Origin: Moniliophthora roreri
Taxonomy: Eukaryota; Basidiomycota; Agaricomycetes; Agaricales; Marasmiaceae
NCBI GenBank assembly: GCA_001466705.2
Contig: LATX02000185.1
Span: forward strand, 372,001 to 436,000
Length of the DNA stretch: 64,000 nucleotides
Reading direction: 5' to 3'
Both the position numbers and the translations under genes were made by a program. Below the pieces are notes generated by a model that did no database searches, was not told the DNA's origin, and saw only the letters and a list, made by a program, of their open reading frames with translations. Of the stretch, positions 46,360 through 58,134 are shown one piece after another; within the stretch, counting starts at the first letter, position 1; every line of letters begins with the position of its first letter.

Positions 46360-46733
46360 GGCTAGCTCCTTGACTCCCGGGGTTTCAAGTAATATGTTTC
46401 CATTCTTCGGACAACTAAATGGATATTTCAAAGACTCTTTGGGACGATGTATAAGATTAGTTCAAAGACGAGATCGGACTTCGGACGTGGCGTTGGCAAG
46501 GGTGTTTCAACCAAGTTTCAGCTCTTTACCTTCAAACTCTACACGATAAAAATACAAATACAGACTGTGTCGTTAGAAAAAATTTCTCTTGATTTAAATT
46601 TGAGCGTGAGGCCCTGGTGAAGCCAAACTTGTCTCACGCGGGGCGTTCACTTCAGGGACAAATAACGGCAAACGACCTCTGAGACGTCAACAACGACGAG
46701 CACGGGCGTTGTGCTCATCGTCTCTCCGGCCTC

Positions 46734-49233
46734 ATGGCTTTCCAACCATCCCATCGACCGGCCCAGTCAGTGTCATCAACTAATCTGTTACCTCCAGGAG
46801 CGACTCCTGATCAGAAGCGGGAACGGAGAATGACCAGCCCAAACCTTGTTAGTATCTTTGATTACTTAGTCTGGTTGCAGATCAGTTCGTTGACTACAAT
46901 AAACTTCTTTTTTTTTGTTCCTTATGCAGGGAAATTCAGGTGGAAGACCGCCTTCACCACTTCGAAACGGCTTCATTCCAAGCTCTGGAACTGGAATCGA
47001 TCCAAATGCATTCGATGATGATGATGACGAGGAGGAGGAGGAAGACGATGATGAGACCGATGAGCGAGCACATATTCAACGTTCTCCATCACCTGCATCT
47101 TCTGTATCCCAAATGGCCGCAAGTTTCGCTCAAAGAATGGGCAATCTTGTCAACGGCATGACGGCGCCTCGGTCTCCCAGCTTACCTTCAGACGCTGAGC
47201 TCGAAGCTGAAGCTGAAAGGGAACGAGATAGGACAAGGAGAGAGGCGGAGCGGATTCTCAGTAGGGAGGCCGCAGAACGAAAGATGGTAGAAGAACGTGT
47301 TCTTGCCATGATGGAATCTACCAGAGGCCTATCGCCGCCGCCTTCGCGTTCACAAACCATGCCCAACCCAAATCCACCATCTCCAGCCGGATCACAGAAG
47401 GAAAGTTGGTGGACAGCAGCAAAGAATAAGCTTACACCAACGAAGGAGTTGACACCAGCTCAGCAAGTTATCCAAGATGTCAAAATACGAGACAAGGAGA
47501 TGAAGAGGCTATCAAAGGGCAAGGAAAAGGAGTGGTCCTCAAACCCAAACCTTCAGGGGACATATGCCCAAGCCGATCCTGCGTTCAATCTCAACATACC
47601 ACCTACTACACCGACTCCTCAGGCACCTCGCAGGCCTGCTCCCGGCTCTCCTGCATCGCCCACACCTTCGCGCAATATGGCACCCAATCTTACGCCATCG
47701 CCGTTGCGCTCGAAGGAAGGCGGAACTTCATCGCCGTCTCGGGAAGCACCGCCCCTGTATGCCCAGTTCAATGCTCAGGGTACATTGGATGTACATGTAA
47801 CTCTGTTGACGATTGCGAAGCGGTTCGAGAAGCTGGAGAAATGGACAGTGGGGCATGTTCGGGCCCTTGAAGAACGCATGAGTGACGTCGAGAGATGGCT
47901 GGTCGATAAGGAAAAGGAAAAGGAGTCGGCATCGGTTGTCTCATCAGTGCAACAGCAAGGTTCTTCACATTCGGATGCCGCTACTACAGAGATAAGAGAG
48001 CTTCGCGAAGAGATCGTAGAGTTGCAAGGTCGGATAGGCGAGATTGGGCGAGAGATGGCACGGTTGGCTGTTTCACCAGGCAATCTGTCCTCAGCGAAAT
48101 CCGTGCAATCAGCCACACCGCCGACCTCGTCAATGCATGAGAAGCTTGCCTCTTCTTCAGCTGATATCATCGATCCCGATATGCCATTGGCGTTCAGCTC
48201 GACGCCGCATGGTCGTACGCGTGTTCCGTCAGTCACTGCTCGACATAGTACGAGCCCACCGATGGCGGCCTCAAAAGTTTCAACAGGTACTCGATTACCC
48301 TACCCGACAGGTGATTATGCTGCACCCGAAGGAGCATTTTTCTCACCACCTGGCTCACCGCCATCATCTGTAAACAAAGGTCGACCCATGTCGATGAGTA
48401 ATATATCAGGTCTACCGACGGGTACAGATCATGCGACGAATGGAAAAAATACTTCCACCTCGACCACTTCTACGGGCAACGGAACGTTGCCATCCTCATC
48501 TTCATCATACTCCGCGCAATCCTTCTCAACTGTATCGTCCATCTCATCCGTGGCCAATGCCAATCCCACTTCACCCACTTCCTCTCCTGCACCTGCCACG
48601 AAGGAATCCAGACAACTCCCAGTTCCTGCCCAAAAGGCTTCTACTTCTTCGCTAAGACAGAATAGCACCAGTCCAACCCCAAGGAAGCGATACACTGTGG
48701 CATTAGGCGGCCCGATTGTCGCTCCAGACGACTACGAAGAGCAACAACAACAACCCACCAGGTCGCAATCGCGGAACGGTTCCAGAGCCAATTATACTTC
48801 ATCCCCTGGCCCGTTCGAGAATGACGAGGACGAAGATGACATTGGTGAAGAAACAATAGGAAAGTCCAAAGGCTCCGGTCTGAGTGCAGGTCTCAAAGCT
48901 TCTGCCTCGGCACCCGATAACTTTTTAACCAAATCTCTCCCTTCTTCGCCGTCAAACTTGAGAGTGAGGGCACAGTCGGCGTATGGGCTCTCCTCTATTG
49001 CTGCTCAGTCACCTAATACCGTGGCTGCCCTCGCCAACACGAATACCACCCAGCCTTTAAGGCCACGCGTCAGATCCAAGTCTACAGATAGACTGGATGC
49101 CGCAGCGAAGAGCTTTGTAGATCCGTTGGTGTTGAGGAGACAAGAGGCCGCGACGAAGGTATTGATGCCTAAGCCTATTGGGAAAGTGCCTGTTGGGCAG
49201 TTGGTCGCGTTCTTTGATGGAGATAGGAAATGA
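46734..49233 (+). CDS. Disordered coiled-coil protein, 805 residues
   Basis: Two exons (46734-46847 and 46930-49233) in one frame from MAFQPSHRPAQSVSSTNLLP. Features in order: an acidic run (FDDDDDEEEEEDDDETDE, residues about 61-80), a charged helix of Glu/Arg-rich repeats (about 130-170), Pro/Ser-rich linkers, a probable coiled coil with TIAKRFEKLEKWTVGHVRAL and ERMSDVERWLVDKEKEK (about 335-380) continuing through EIRELREEIVELQGRIGEIG, a long Ser/Thr-rich disordered region, and a compact basic C-terminus ending KVLMPKPIGKVPVGQLVAFF followed by DGDRK. The C-terminal block is the sort of short conserved motif used for partner binding. I do not recognise the family; a cytoskeletal or polarity adaptor is a guess. 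Confidence 0.8.
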
Positions 49234-49535
49234 AGTGGAAGTTATTGGTGGATGTAAGATGAGGGCTGCTTGGACGTTTGATCTTTGGAAGACATATCAC
49301 ATATCATACATTTTGATCTCTGTTGCATGAAGAGACTATTTTTCTTCGATACCCTACATACATACACTGCTTACGTGTTTATCTCCGCCTCTTTTTTCCC
49401 CTTTTCATCTAATGCGTGCCGCTGCTGACGCTGCTTTTCTTGGTTTGGTTCTGAAATGTACTTCATAGCTCTAGCCTCAAAGTCACGATTTGCAATGATG
49501 TTCATGTTCATACATTATTGTACAGCGGGATAGCT

Positions 49536-51912
49536 TTACACTTCCAGACCATTTGAAGCGGTCGCGATGAGCTCCTCTGCCTCTGCCGACCTAGGCTTCA
49601 TTGAGAACTCGAAGGGAGACGGCATACTTGAAAGCACAGTCAACCGGTAGTTCAGCTCAAAGTAAAAAGCACTCACGCTAGTATGGAACTCTTTGCTTCA
49701 TACACAGGCTCAATAACATTCCCATGCTCGTCCACAGCCTTTGATATATTAAACGTCTTAAGTATGGATGCAATCGATATCCATAAAGATGAGTAGGCCA
49801 TATGACGCCCAGGGCAGATTCTGTTGCATGAGATACTGAGCTTCGACTAGCAGCAAATAGGAAGATTGTAACATTTACCTCCGTCCATAACCAAACACAG
49901 CAAACCTGGGATCTTTGACAGTCTCGTCAAACTCAGTCTCAGATCCTGCCTTAAAATAACGCTCTGGCTTGAATTCGAAGGGCTCGGGGTACAGGCTCTG
50001 TTCAGTATCCGGGATTAGCGCATGATACCACCGAATCGGGGAGAACGCACTTCATCGTGTAAAATAGCCCTGCGAGTCGCTTAGACCATCTGCCGTAAAA
50101 GGTTTGGACAGACTCACCACAAATTACTGATTACCACTGTGCCCTTGGGAATCCTATGTCCTTCGTATTCGTCCTCAACATCCAGGTAATGTGCAGCACC
50201 TGCGGTTACTTTAAGCCCTAACACACCCGCGAAAAGAGGGACCTAACTCCTACCAAGTGGGGCAACATTCTTCCACCTGAGCGACTCCCACACGACAGCA
50301 GTTACGTATGGCATTGACTGCTCATCTTCAAATGTTGGCAGACGACCAGGTGCCACACGGTCGATCTCTTCCTGGGCTTTGCACTGAGCTTCGGGGGAGA
50401 TTGTCATTGCAAAGAGGAATGATGAGAGAGCCGCTGCCGACTAGAGAACAAAAAGGCATGGTTAATTTCGGGAGGGAGGAGGGACTGGTATTCTTACAGA
50501 CTCTACTCCGGCTGCAGATTAATGCCAGAGTCAGCGAATCGATTCAATGACAGTACTTCAATTGTGACATACCAGCGTATATAACACCGGCCGCTTGGCG
50601 TATGCATGTCTCCTTTTCTTCATAATCTGCCGAGGAATCGTCAAGGTCTTGCAGTGACCTCGAAATGAAGGATGGGATATATTTGTCGGAATGCTACCGT
50701 GAATCATTCTCGTTCAGCATAGTGATCTTAAAAAAAGGAAGCGGGACGATATCAACCATCATTTCCTTGCCTGCCGCAAACGGCCGATTAACCATACTCA
50801 ATGCCATTTCTTTCCATTTTTGTGCCTTTCGCTTGAATCCAGCACCGGGCACCCACGAGGGAACGTGTTTTAGGAAAGGGAACGAATCCTATATCAAGTC
50901 AAGTCACCATTGTCACTGAATATTCCAAGGACCAGGAAATAGTATCTTAGTACGCACCACGAGAAAAGCACCGGGAACTATAGCGTCTATAACGGGTTTT
51001 ACGGCGGCTTCGACGAGAGCTACCCATGGGTCGTTTTCGCCTTTGACTTCGATACCGTATGCGACGGACATGATAGTTCGAACAGCATGGCTGAGTAATA
51101 CATATTAGGCAACTCGTAATTGATAGAGAATGAACCAGTACTTACTATCGCAAATGCACAAGAAAGTTCTCCGGGCTTTCTCGAAGTCGAGTAAGTAGAA
51201 GATGTGCTGATTTGGTCTCATGAGGGCGAAAGAGCTTTGCAGCTTGAGCATTGAAGGATTGAAGGAATACGCGCCGACGAGAACGCCTAGTAAGGAACAT
51301 TTCGTGAGACAACCAGATGCATGTACTAGAGCGGAATATGGCTTACCAGGCATCACCTTTAAATGCCCAAAAACGGTCAGAACGTTGAAGGGAAGATAGC
51401 TTGACGCACTACGCACTGTATGGTAGGAGACCGAAATTCCAGTTCCAGCCCATCAGGTCAACGGCCATCGGAGCTGGAGGCCTTGAAGAGTTTATGATTT
51501 ATTATTGAAAACATAAAGTACGGAGACAATGGCTTACCGATCGGAGTATATTCGAGATCGCTTTTCGAGCAAGTCGGAAGCTGCCTTGGCATTGTTAATG
51601 ACGAGAAGGGACACCCCAGGGGTTTCGACATGGATGATTCCGGAACAGGAGCCTGATACAAAGAATCAGTACGATTAGAGGTAACCTTGCCTTGCTCTCG
51701 TTACCATATTGCTCGCCCCAAAGGCGATAAACCTCATGCTCGCGACTGGAGGGGATCTGCAGCAGATGTCCAATAAGTGGTAGTTTCAGGGGGCCCGGTG
51801 GTAAAGGAAGTCTGGAGTAATAGCTATATGCTTTGCGTAGAAGCCAAACGAGAGCCAAGAAGAAAGTAAGGCCAACTATTATGTTCGTGGTAAGGCGAAT
51901 CATCGTGGGCAT
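49536..51912 (-). CDS. Cytochrome P450 monooxygenase
   Basis: Multi-exon gene (I count at least 13 exons) from MPTMIRLTTN at 51912 to the TAA at 49536. It has an N-terminal membrane anchor (IIVGLTFFLALVWLL), a hinge (LPLPPGPLKLPLIGHL), a C-helix region (SDAWRSRRRVFLQSF), the I-helix oxygen-binding motif AAGVES split over a 14-nt exon (50498-50511), the K-helix ExxR (ESLRW), and the haem loop FAVFGYGRRICPGRHMA with the axial Cys. It matches the mushroom P450 clans annotated as O-methylsterigmatocystin-oxidoreductase-like. It would oxidise a small lipophilic substrate at the ER membrane with a P450 reductase; the substrate cannot be told. No other biosynthetic gene lies beside it, so no metabolite cluster is evident. 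A broken N-terminal copy lies at 63463. Confidence 0.9.
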
Positions 51913-52199
51913 GAAGTTGGAGTTCAAATGTCTTTCCCTTATAAGAACATCCCTTTGTAAGTTGTATCCACGATGAGAGGATCATGAGGCCAAGATAGGA
52001 GAGCGAAATACACGGGCTCTTGTTCTCTGCAATGATGGAACTAAGCGGCTAGACGAGGGTCGATACCAGTCTAAAAGTTCAAAAATGTACTTACATGTCG
52101 TTTGTCTTTGATGGTTCTCATGTCAGAAAATTAGCGATTGAGATGTCAGCCAATGAGGCACAAGGCTTGGAGGAGTGTGGCGGTTCCTTTCTGGTCTCA

Positions 52200-52330
52200 T
52201 GATGTCCAGAAGAATGCAGGAAAAACCTTACGAGTGAGGGGGAATGCAGAGTTCCCCAAAGTTCCCATGCATGATTGCACACAAACTACATTGGCGCTCA
52301 AGTAGCGCTCATTATCAGCCAACGGCAGCA
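52200..52330 (-). repeat. Short third copy of the 53/63-kb repeat
   Basis: Read on the minus strand, AATGAGCGCTACTTGAGCGC and CAATGTAG match the start of the repeats at 53.9 kb (minus) and 63.06 kb (plus). Only about 50-100 bp are recognisable. Confidence 0.5.
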
Positions 52331-53189
52331 CCGATCCTGCGAATAAGGTTATTAGTATATAAGACCCCAAATTACACCTTTGACCAGAAGCCGCCAAATC
52401 CAGGAAACAAGGGCGAACTGCTGCACTGGGGTTGCTGAGGATATATACTAAAGTTGCAATGGGCAGTATCAGCTCATTGCACAGAAGCCAAACGGAGGCC
52501 CTGACTGCCACGCCCAGACGGAGTTTATGTAATGGACGAAGTAGAGGAAGGTGGCGTTGAGGAAGGCGGCCTTGATCTCTCGCAATGCCGTACTTATGAC
52601 CGCCAATGCTCGAATTCAAATCCCATTTACACGGTCAAGAAGTCCGATCTGTAGTTCGCTCAAACCTCGCGTTTATGCAATGTTTATGTTCGTGTGTATC
52701 CCCGGAGCATTCCATGAGAATAATCTAGCTGAATTCTTTGTAGGACATTCCACGATAATAGTGGTGTTAGGTCCATGTCACCGCGGCGCTAGATACTTAC
52801 CTGGAAGGAGAAATATCAGATGCTACAGAACCTGGGCCGCCGGAGGTCTGACAAGGCAGCATCGAGTCTCGACTCCGATAGCGGCTAAACCGTTTTCCTT
52901 GCTGTTACTTTTCTTCTCGCTACCCAGACCTTAGGTATAACCTCGCTTTCCTTATTTCAACTTGTGATCTTCCCTACGCATCTGCCAGTGATAAATCGCG
53001 TTAATGAGAAATTTGATTGAGGGGCGTTGGATGTATCAGGAAAATGTAGATAGACAGTGCGCCTTTCTGACCGATGTAAGTATGTTGGTAAATCGACGAA
53101 GAAAAAAGACGTAAATGATTCAGAACGTAAGGATCATATTTTCCACTAGACGAGGCGGAACAAACCTGCAGAGGCTTGCTGACGGCTTG

Positions 53190-53935
53190 TGACGACTTGT
53201 GAACAGTAAGATCACATTCGGAATAACAACGCTTGTGGGAATTGAGGATGTGACGAAAATTTTCAAGGTGCCTTCCTTCGACCGAAATCTAAAAAAGCAA
53301 GTGAGTAGACGTCCAACGACGCCAATGACGGACCTTGGGAAGAGAGAATTATTCAAGTTATGGCCAATATGGGTATCCGTTCGGCGATCATATGGTGGTT
53401 ACTGTCAACGTTGTCAACGCGCAAGGACGATCGGATTCGGCGAAGCCCTTTGCTCCTGATTTTGATTGCGGTCTTCTACCTGGGTAGGCCATGTCCCAAT
53501 GCTCGGGATATAGAGTGATGTAGGATCCAAGAAACATGGCTAGTCGTTCAACTGGATATGGAGGTATTCGCAAGGTGCGTCGGTTGCATTACGAGTCCAA
53601 GTTTACGAAGATTCGTCTTCTTCTGCCGGTTTTTTCCTTATACGGAAGGTATAAGATGGGTGGGAAAGTTGTGGTCCAATAGATGTCGATAGATAGTTTT
53701 GTTTGGTTCGTGTCAGTGCTGTGGAGTTCAGTTGATGAGGTATCATTTGATACTTACTATTGACTACGAACAGTGTATCCTTTCATTGCTGCGGAGACAA
53801 CTTCTGAGCGAAGTACGATTGAAGGAGTGCGTAGAGTGCGCATGCATCATCGTGATGGTTACGAAGAAGCCGTATTGGCGCTCAAGTGACGCTCATTATT
53901 TCTGATTCCCACGGTGACGCGCTGCGGTTTTAGGG
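53190..53935 (-). repeat. Dispersed repeat, inverted copy 1
   Basis: The reverse complement of this stretch aligns in order with 63030-64000: GCGCGTCACCGTGGGAA, AATGAGCG..ACTTGAGCGCCAAT, AAAGGATA.ACTGT.CGTAGTC, CAGTTGAACGACTA, CTATATCCCGAGCAT, and TTTCGGTCGAAGGA near the far end. About 0.75 kb, diverged by substitutions and indels. No coding capacity recognised. It lacks the P450 fragment found in copy 2. Confidence 0.65.
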
Positions 53936-54386
53936 ACCCACATTCTGGACAGCAATGCAGACGCATCAGGATTTACCCACGGACGCTGCCCACCGCCCGC
54001 CGCTGCCCGCCTTTGGTGGAAGCTGGTATTCGAAACAAATCGAAACTCAAGAGGAAATTGATTACTGTAAAACAATCGATCAATAATTCCATGAATGTAG
54101 TAGATACAATCAAGCCTAAGCTGCCTATGTGTATTACATGTCCTGTGAATAAGTACTTCGAGAGATGGCGATAGTATGGAGGGGAACTGGTGTGGTGTGA
54201 TAGTAACAAGATTGTCAGACAGATACTACTTCTATACGTACATGAGGTCCTGGAATGGGATGGGAATATGGAATGCAAAGAGGTACCAGAGCACAGCAAA
54301 ATGAAACCACCAGGTAGATAATGGTATAAGAGGATAACAACAGATCCTAAGAAAGTGAATAAATAGAAAGTGAGGAGGCCGGAAAG

Positions 54387-57300
54387 CTATGATGAAGTCC
54401 GGGGAGGCGTTGGCTCCCAAGGAGCGGGGACACGAGCCGCATCGACGAGGTTGACATCTGCGCGAGCGTCATTCAGGCGATCTCGGTCGTTCATTGACAT
54501 CCGGGCACGGCATCGAATGAGTCTAAGCTTGGTTCGTTTGATCCCTGCGATGACAGATTCAGAGGACATGTGACTTTGAGTAAAGGAATACACCAACAAG
54601 TCGCAATAGTGGCACGATCCTCGTCCATGAAAGGATTACCAGTCTGGAGAAGATCGTCCTGAAGGGCATACAAGCACCAAAGCGATTCTTCATACAGCTT
54701 CTCACATTCGTCTGGAGTTGAAGCTTGATCAAGGAGTTCCTTGCGAGCAGCTGTCCGGCTCTGTGTATGGATAGTCGGATATGGCCACGAAAGAACGTAA
54801 AGGAGGCTTACTAATAACAGTGCACGATCATACACGAGCTGATCCAACCAACTCTTGGGACCGTCGTATTGCGCTGGTAACCAAGTCTTGACGAGGGCAG
54901 CCCGATCGTTACACTTGATAAAGTGGTCCTTGAACCAAGTCAAAGCTGTAAAACACGATCAGTATTCCATCTAGAGGCACGCAACTGTACTTGCCATTGT
55001 CAAATCCTTCACTAACAACGAAATCTCCATCTGGATGTCTCATCTTCATATGTTCTTGATAGTTCCGCAGTACATCAACGCCCTTCTGGGAGAACGACAT
55101 CAAGAGCATGTAGACCGCGACACATGTTACGGCGTTATACTCTGCTTCCATGTCAGCGTTCTTCCGCTTGCGTGCAAGCTTATCAGCTTCTCCTTCACGT
55201 TTGGTGAACTTCGCAGGATCGGCTAAAGGCTCTGCTCATCGAAGTCAGAAGGGGGATCAAGCAACGAGATAGGAAGAGAATCTCACTTTGCGGAACAGCC
55301 TTGACATACTCGTACATCTCGTCAGCCCAATGCGTCAATACATCAGTCTTCTGTGCCAGCTCCTCCAATTCACGCAGCATCTTGTCCTCCAAGGGATCGT
55401 CTTGTCTCTCAGCATCAAGCGTAATTATCTGTGGTCTTCGCGGTGATGACGGAATGCTTGTGTCGCCATGATGAGGAGGAACATGCACATCCTTGAGCGA
55501 TGATGTTGATGCTTGTCGTCGCGCACCAGCTGGATTGGAAGTGCCAAAGAGTTTCTTGGACGCTAGACTAATGGCACGATGAAGAGCGTTAGAGGCTGCT
55601 CTAGATGCCATACTAGACGGTGACGATGATAAGGGAGGTGCTGGAGCAGCATTAGGAGGTGGGGGGAAGGTCATGTTATTCGTGGTAGCGTTCTGGTTAT
55701 TGCCGCCATTGTTGTTGATTATTGGTATATTGGGAGGTAAAGGATAATCGTATGGGAAATCGTCCATAGACGGTGACGGGGGCACTCTTCGATCCTGTAA
55801 CGGGCGCCGAGGTAGTGTGTTAAGTTCTACGTTTCAAGTCAGCCATGGCATTACTGACTTCTTGGATTGGAACGTACCATCGATAGCCTTATTGAACTCC
55901 ACAGCACGTGTGTTATCAACAAGAACATATTCACGCCTGAGTAAACCATCTTCTTCCGTTTCTCCAGGTATGACAGAGGCTTCTGTGGAAGGCGTGAGTC
56001 GAGGTGCTGCTGCAGAGGGCTTTCTCTCTATAGCTGACGGTTTCCTGTCGACTACTATTAGTACCACAAAATGATCTGAACAAAATTGTACCGACTCTTC
56101 AGGTAAAGGTTTCTCCACTCGTGGTGGTGTACCGTCTGCCCCGCCCAGGCTCGACAGCCGTCTGAAGTTAAACCGACTGGGGGGTATCATGGCATTCTCA
56201 TCCAGAACCTCAGGAGGAATCACTTTGTGAGCCTCTGGCGTAGGCGGTCGGCCTTCTGTCCACGATTTCTGTTCTGCAGTCGAGTTGCTTCTTATAGAAT
56301 CCTGCTGCCGAGGTTCCTCCCGTGGCCGAGGGAACTTGCTCTTCGCCAACGCGGTGCTCCCAAAGAAATCTTCGAAACTGGCGCGTTCTACGGGTTTCTG
56401 CTTTAGCAACATCCGAATGAGTTTCTTGATGTCATTGGGAACAGGTAAGGCCTCGCTCCCACCGCCCCCACTCTTTGCTGAGGTTGAACTAGGATCCTCG
56501 TCAGGGAACTTGATGCCTTTGGAGTGTTCGATCTTCTTGAGCAGTTCGATGTGATTCTGTGCGCGGAAAGGGGGCTTGCCGACTGACATTTCATACAACA
56601 CGGCACCGACAGACCATAGATCTGCTTTCGCGTCGTATTTCTTGTACCCGAGGATTTCAGGTGCCATATATAGCCTAATAAGAAACAATCAACAACAGGT
56701 CCAGTCATCAGCCATAATACCACGTACGGTGAACCGCAAAGTGTCTCTGCCATCATAGCATTGGGTAGCGAGCGCGCAAACCCAAAATCAGCTACTTTGA
56801 GTATCGGTACACCTAATGGATGGCCACGAGCTAGTTCTTCTGGACTCGCAGGGCTGAGGAGAAGGTTCTGTGGTTTGATGTCTCGATGTATCAAGTCTCG
56901 GTTCCGAAGGAACTTGAGCGCACGAGCAAGTTGGCGTAGAAAGCTCCGTACAACAATCTCGTCTAGGCCTCCAGTACGTGGATGGGGGTAGTATTGTGGG
57001 GCAGCTCCCGGACTAGGGATGTATTCTAAAGTGTCCACTCGGCCTCGTTTCTTGATGTAGTTGGTGAGATCCCCGCCTGAACAGTATTCCATTACAAGGT
57101 ATATGTAGCTCTCCGCGCGCTAAGAGTGGCACTCAGGATACATACACAGTCAAAGATAGAATGGGGGACATACAACGATATCAATCAGTTTTGTTATATG
57201 CCGATTCGACAATAACTTGAGAATCTGAATTTCGCTCTGTAGATTCTCGAATAACTTTGCAGTGAGTTTATCTCGCTTGACGGTCTTGATAGCCACTGGT

Positions 57301-57508
57301 TTGCGGGATTCCTGTGATACCATTAGAATAAAAACCACAGGCAAACTATCATCATACTCACCTCGTGATATCCTTTGTACACCGTCGCAAAGCTCCCCTT
57401 CCCTATTTCCGATCCCAATACATAAGTGCCAACATCATGCTCCTCATCTCTCTCCCTCTTCGATCGTCCTGTTGAACTCGATGTTCTCGAAGGTGTGGCT
57501 GGAGACAT
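54387..57508 (-). CDS. ATG1: Autophagy-initiating Ser/Thr kinase ATG1 (ULK1 family)
   Basis: Multi-exon gene, roughly 900 residues, from [20 protein letters not shown] (ATG at 57508) to a TAG at 54387. The kinase domain is complete: glycine loop [15 protein letters not shown], catalytic lysine in [49 protein letters not shown], and LCGSP...[21 protein letters not shown] fungal-type insert (about 30 residues rich in Pro and Gly, TGGLDEIV) lies between the hinge and the catalytic loop. A long disordered linker follows. The C-terminal helical domain ([40 protein letters not shown]; ending [14 protein letters not shown]) is the EAT/tMIT region that binds ATG13. The kinase acts at the phagophore assembly site, downstream of TOR, and phosphorylates ATG9 and other ATG proteins. 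EPL1 lies upstream on the same strand. No disabling changes seen. Confidence 0.95.
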
Positions 57509-57519
57509 CACAGCAAAAG

Positions 57520-58130
57520 GAGAAAATGTTTCTACTTAAAAGGGTACAGGTGCCGAATCCCGATCGTTATGATGAAATAAAATGAACTGATATGTTTGCT
57601 GCCCGATTATCTGTCGTCGAGGGCATGCAAGGCAAATGCCTTGGATGTTGCTATATATCGACGAGCGCAGTCGCGGTTTGTGGTGGTTTGTAGTCAAGAA
57701 GTACAAAGGCCTCAAGGCTTCAGCAACATGGTCGCCTAAACGAGGAATCAGATCGTCATACTGCTATGACTCAGCCTACAAGCGCTCAATGTAGTCTGTT
57801 TTGGTAAGTGCTTGAGCAGTGCCAGGACCTCCGGATCCTGTGTGCTTCGTCCACTGGTATTACCAACAGGACCACATTAATGCAGTCAGCGAATAAAAAC
57901 CCTGACAAAGACTCGGAATGTTTCATCCCTTTATAGGAAATCAAGAGGTCCAGCAGAGGTATTTACTTCTCTCAAAAGCGGAGTTCAAATAAAAAGCTAC
58001 TATATAAAATCCTTCTGTTAATACACTACTTACAAGCATTTATAATGGAGAGGGGACCATGAAGATTGAAAGCACATCAAGAAGAAAAAGAACAAGTAAT
58101 ATACATAAACTACCTCAAACCTCAATAACG
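57520..58130. other. ATG1-EPL1 intergenic region
   Basis: About 0.6 kb between the ATG1 start and the EPL1 stop on the same strand. It should hold the ATG1 promoter and the EPL1 terminator. No motif stands out. Confidence 0.5.
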
Positions 58131-58134
58131 TCCA

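Noticed and set aside
47775..48236. 153-codon minus-strand frame
   Set aside because: Shadow of the 805-residue gene on the plus strand.
49536..51912. P450 as part of a secondary-metabolite cluster
   Set aside because: Neighbours are a structural-type protein, ATG1 and EPL1; no synthase, transferase or transporter is adjacent.
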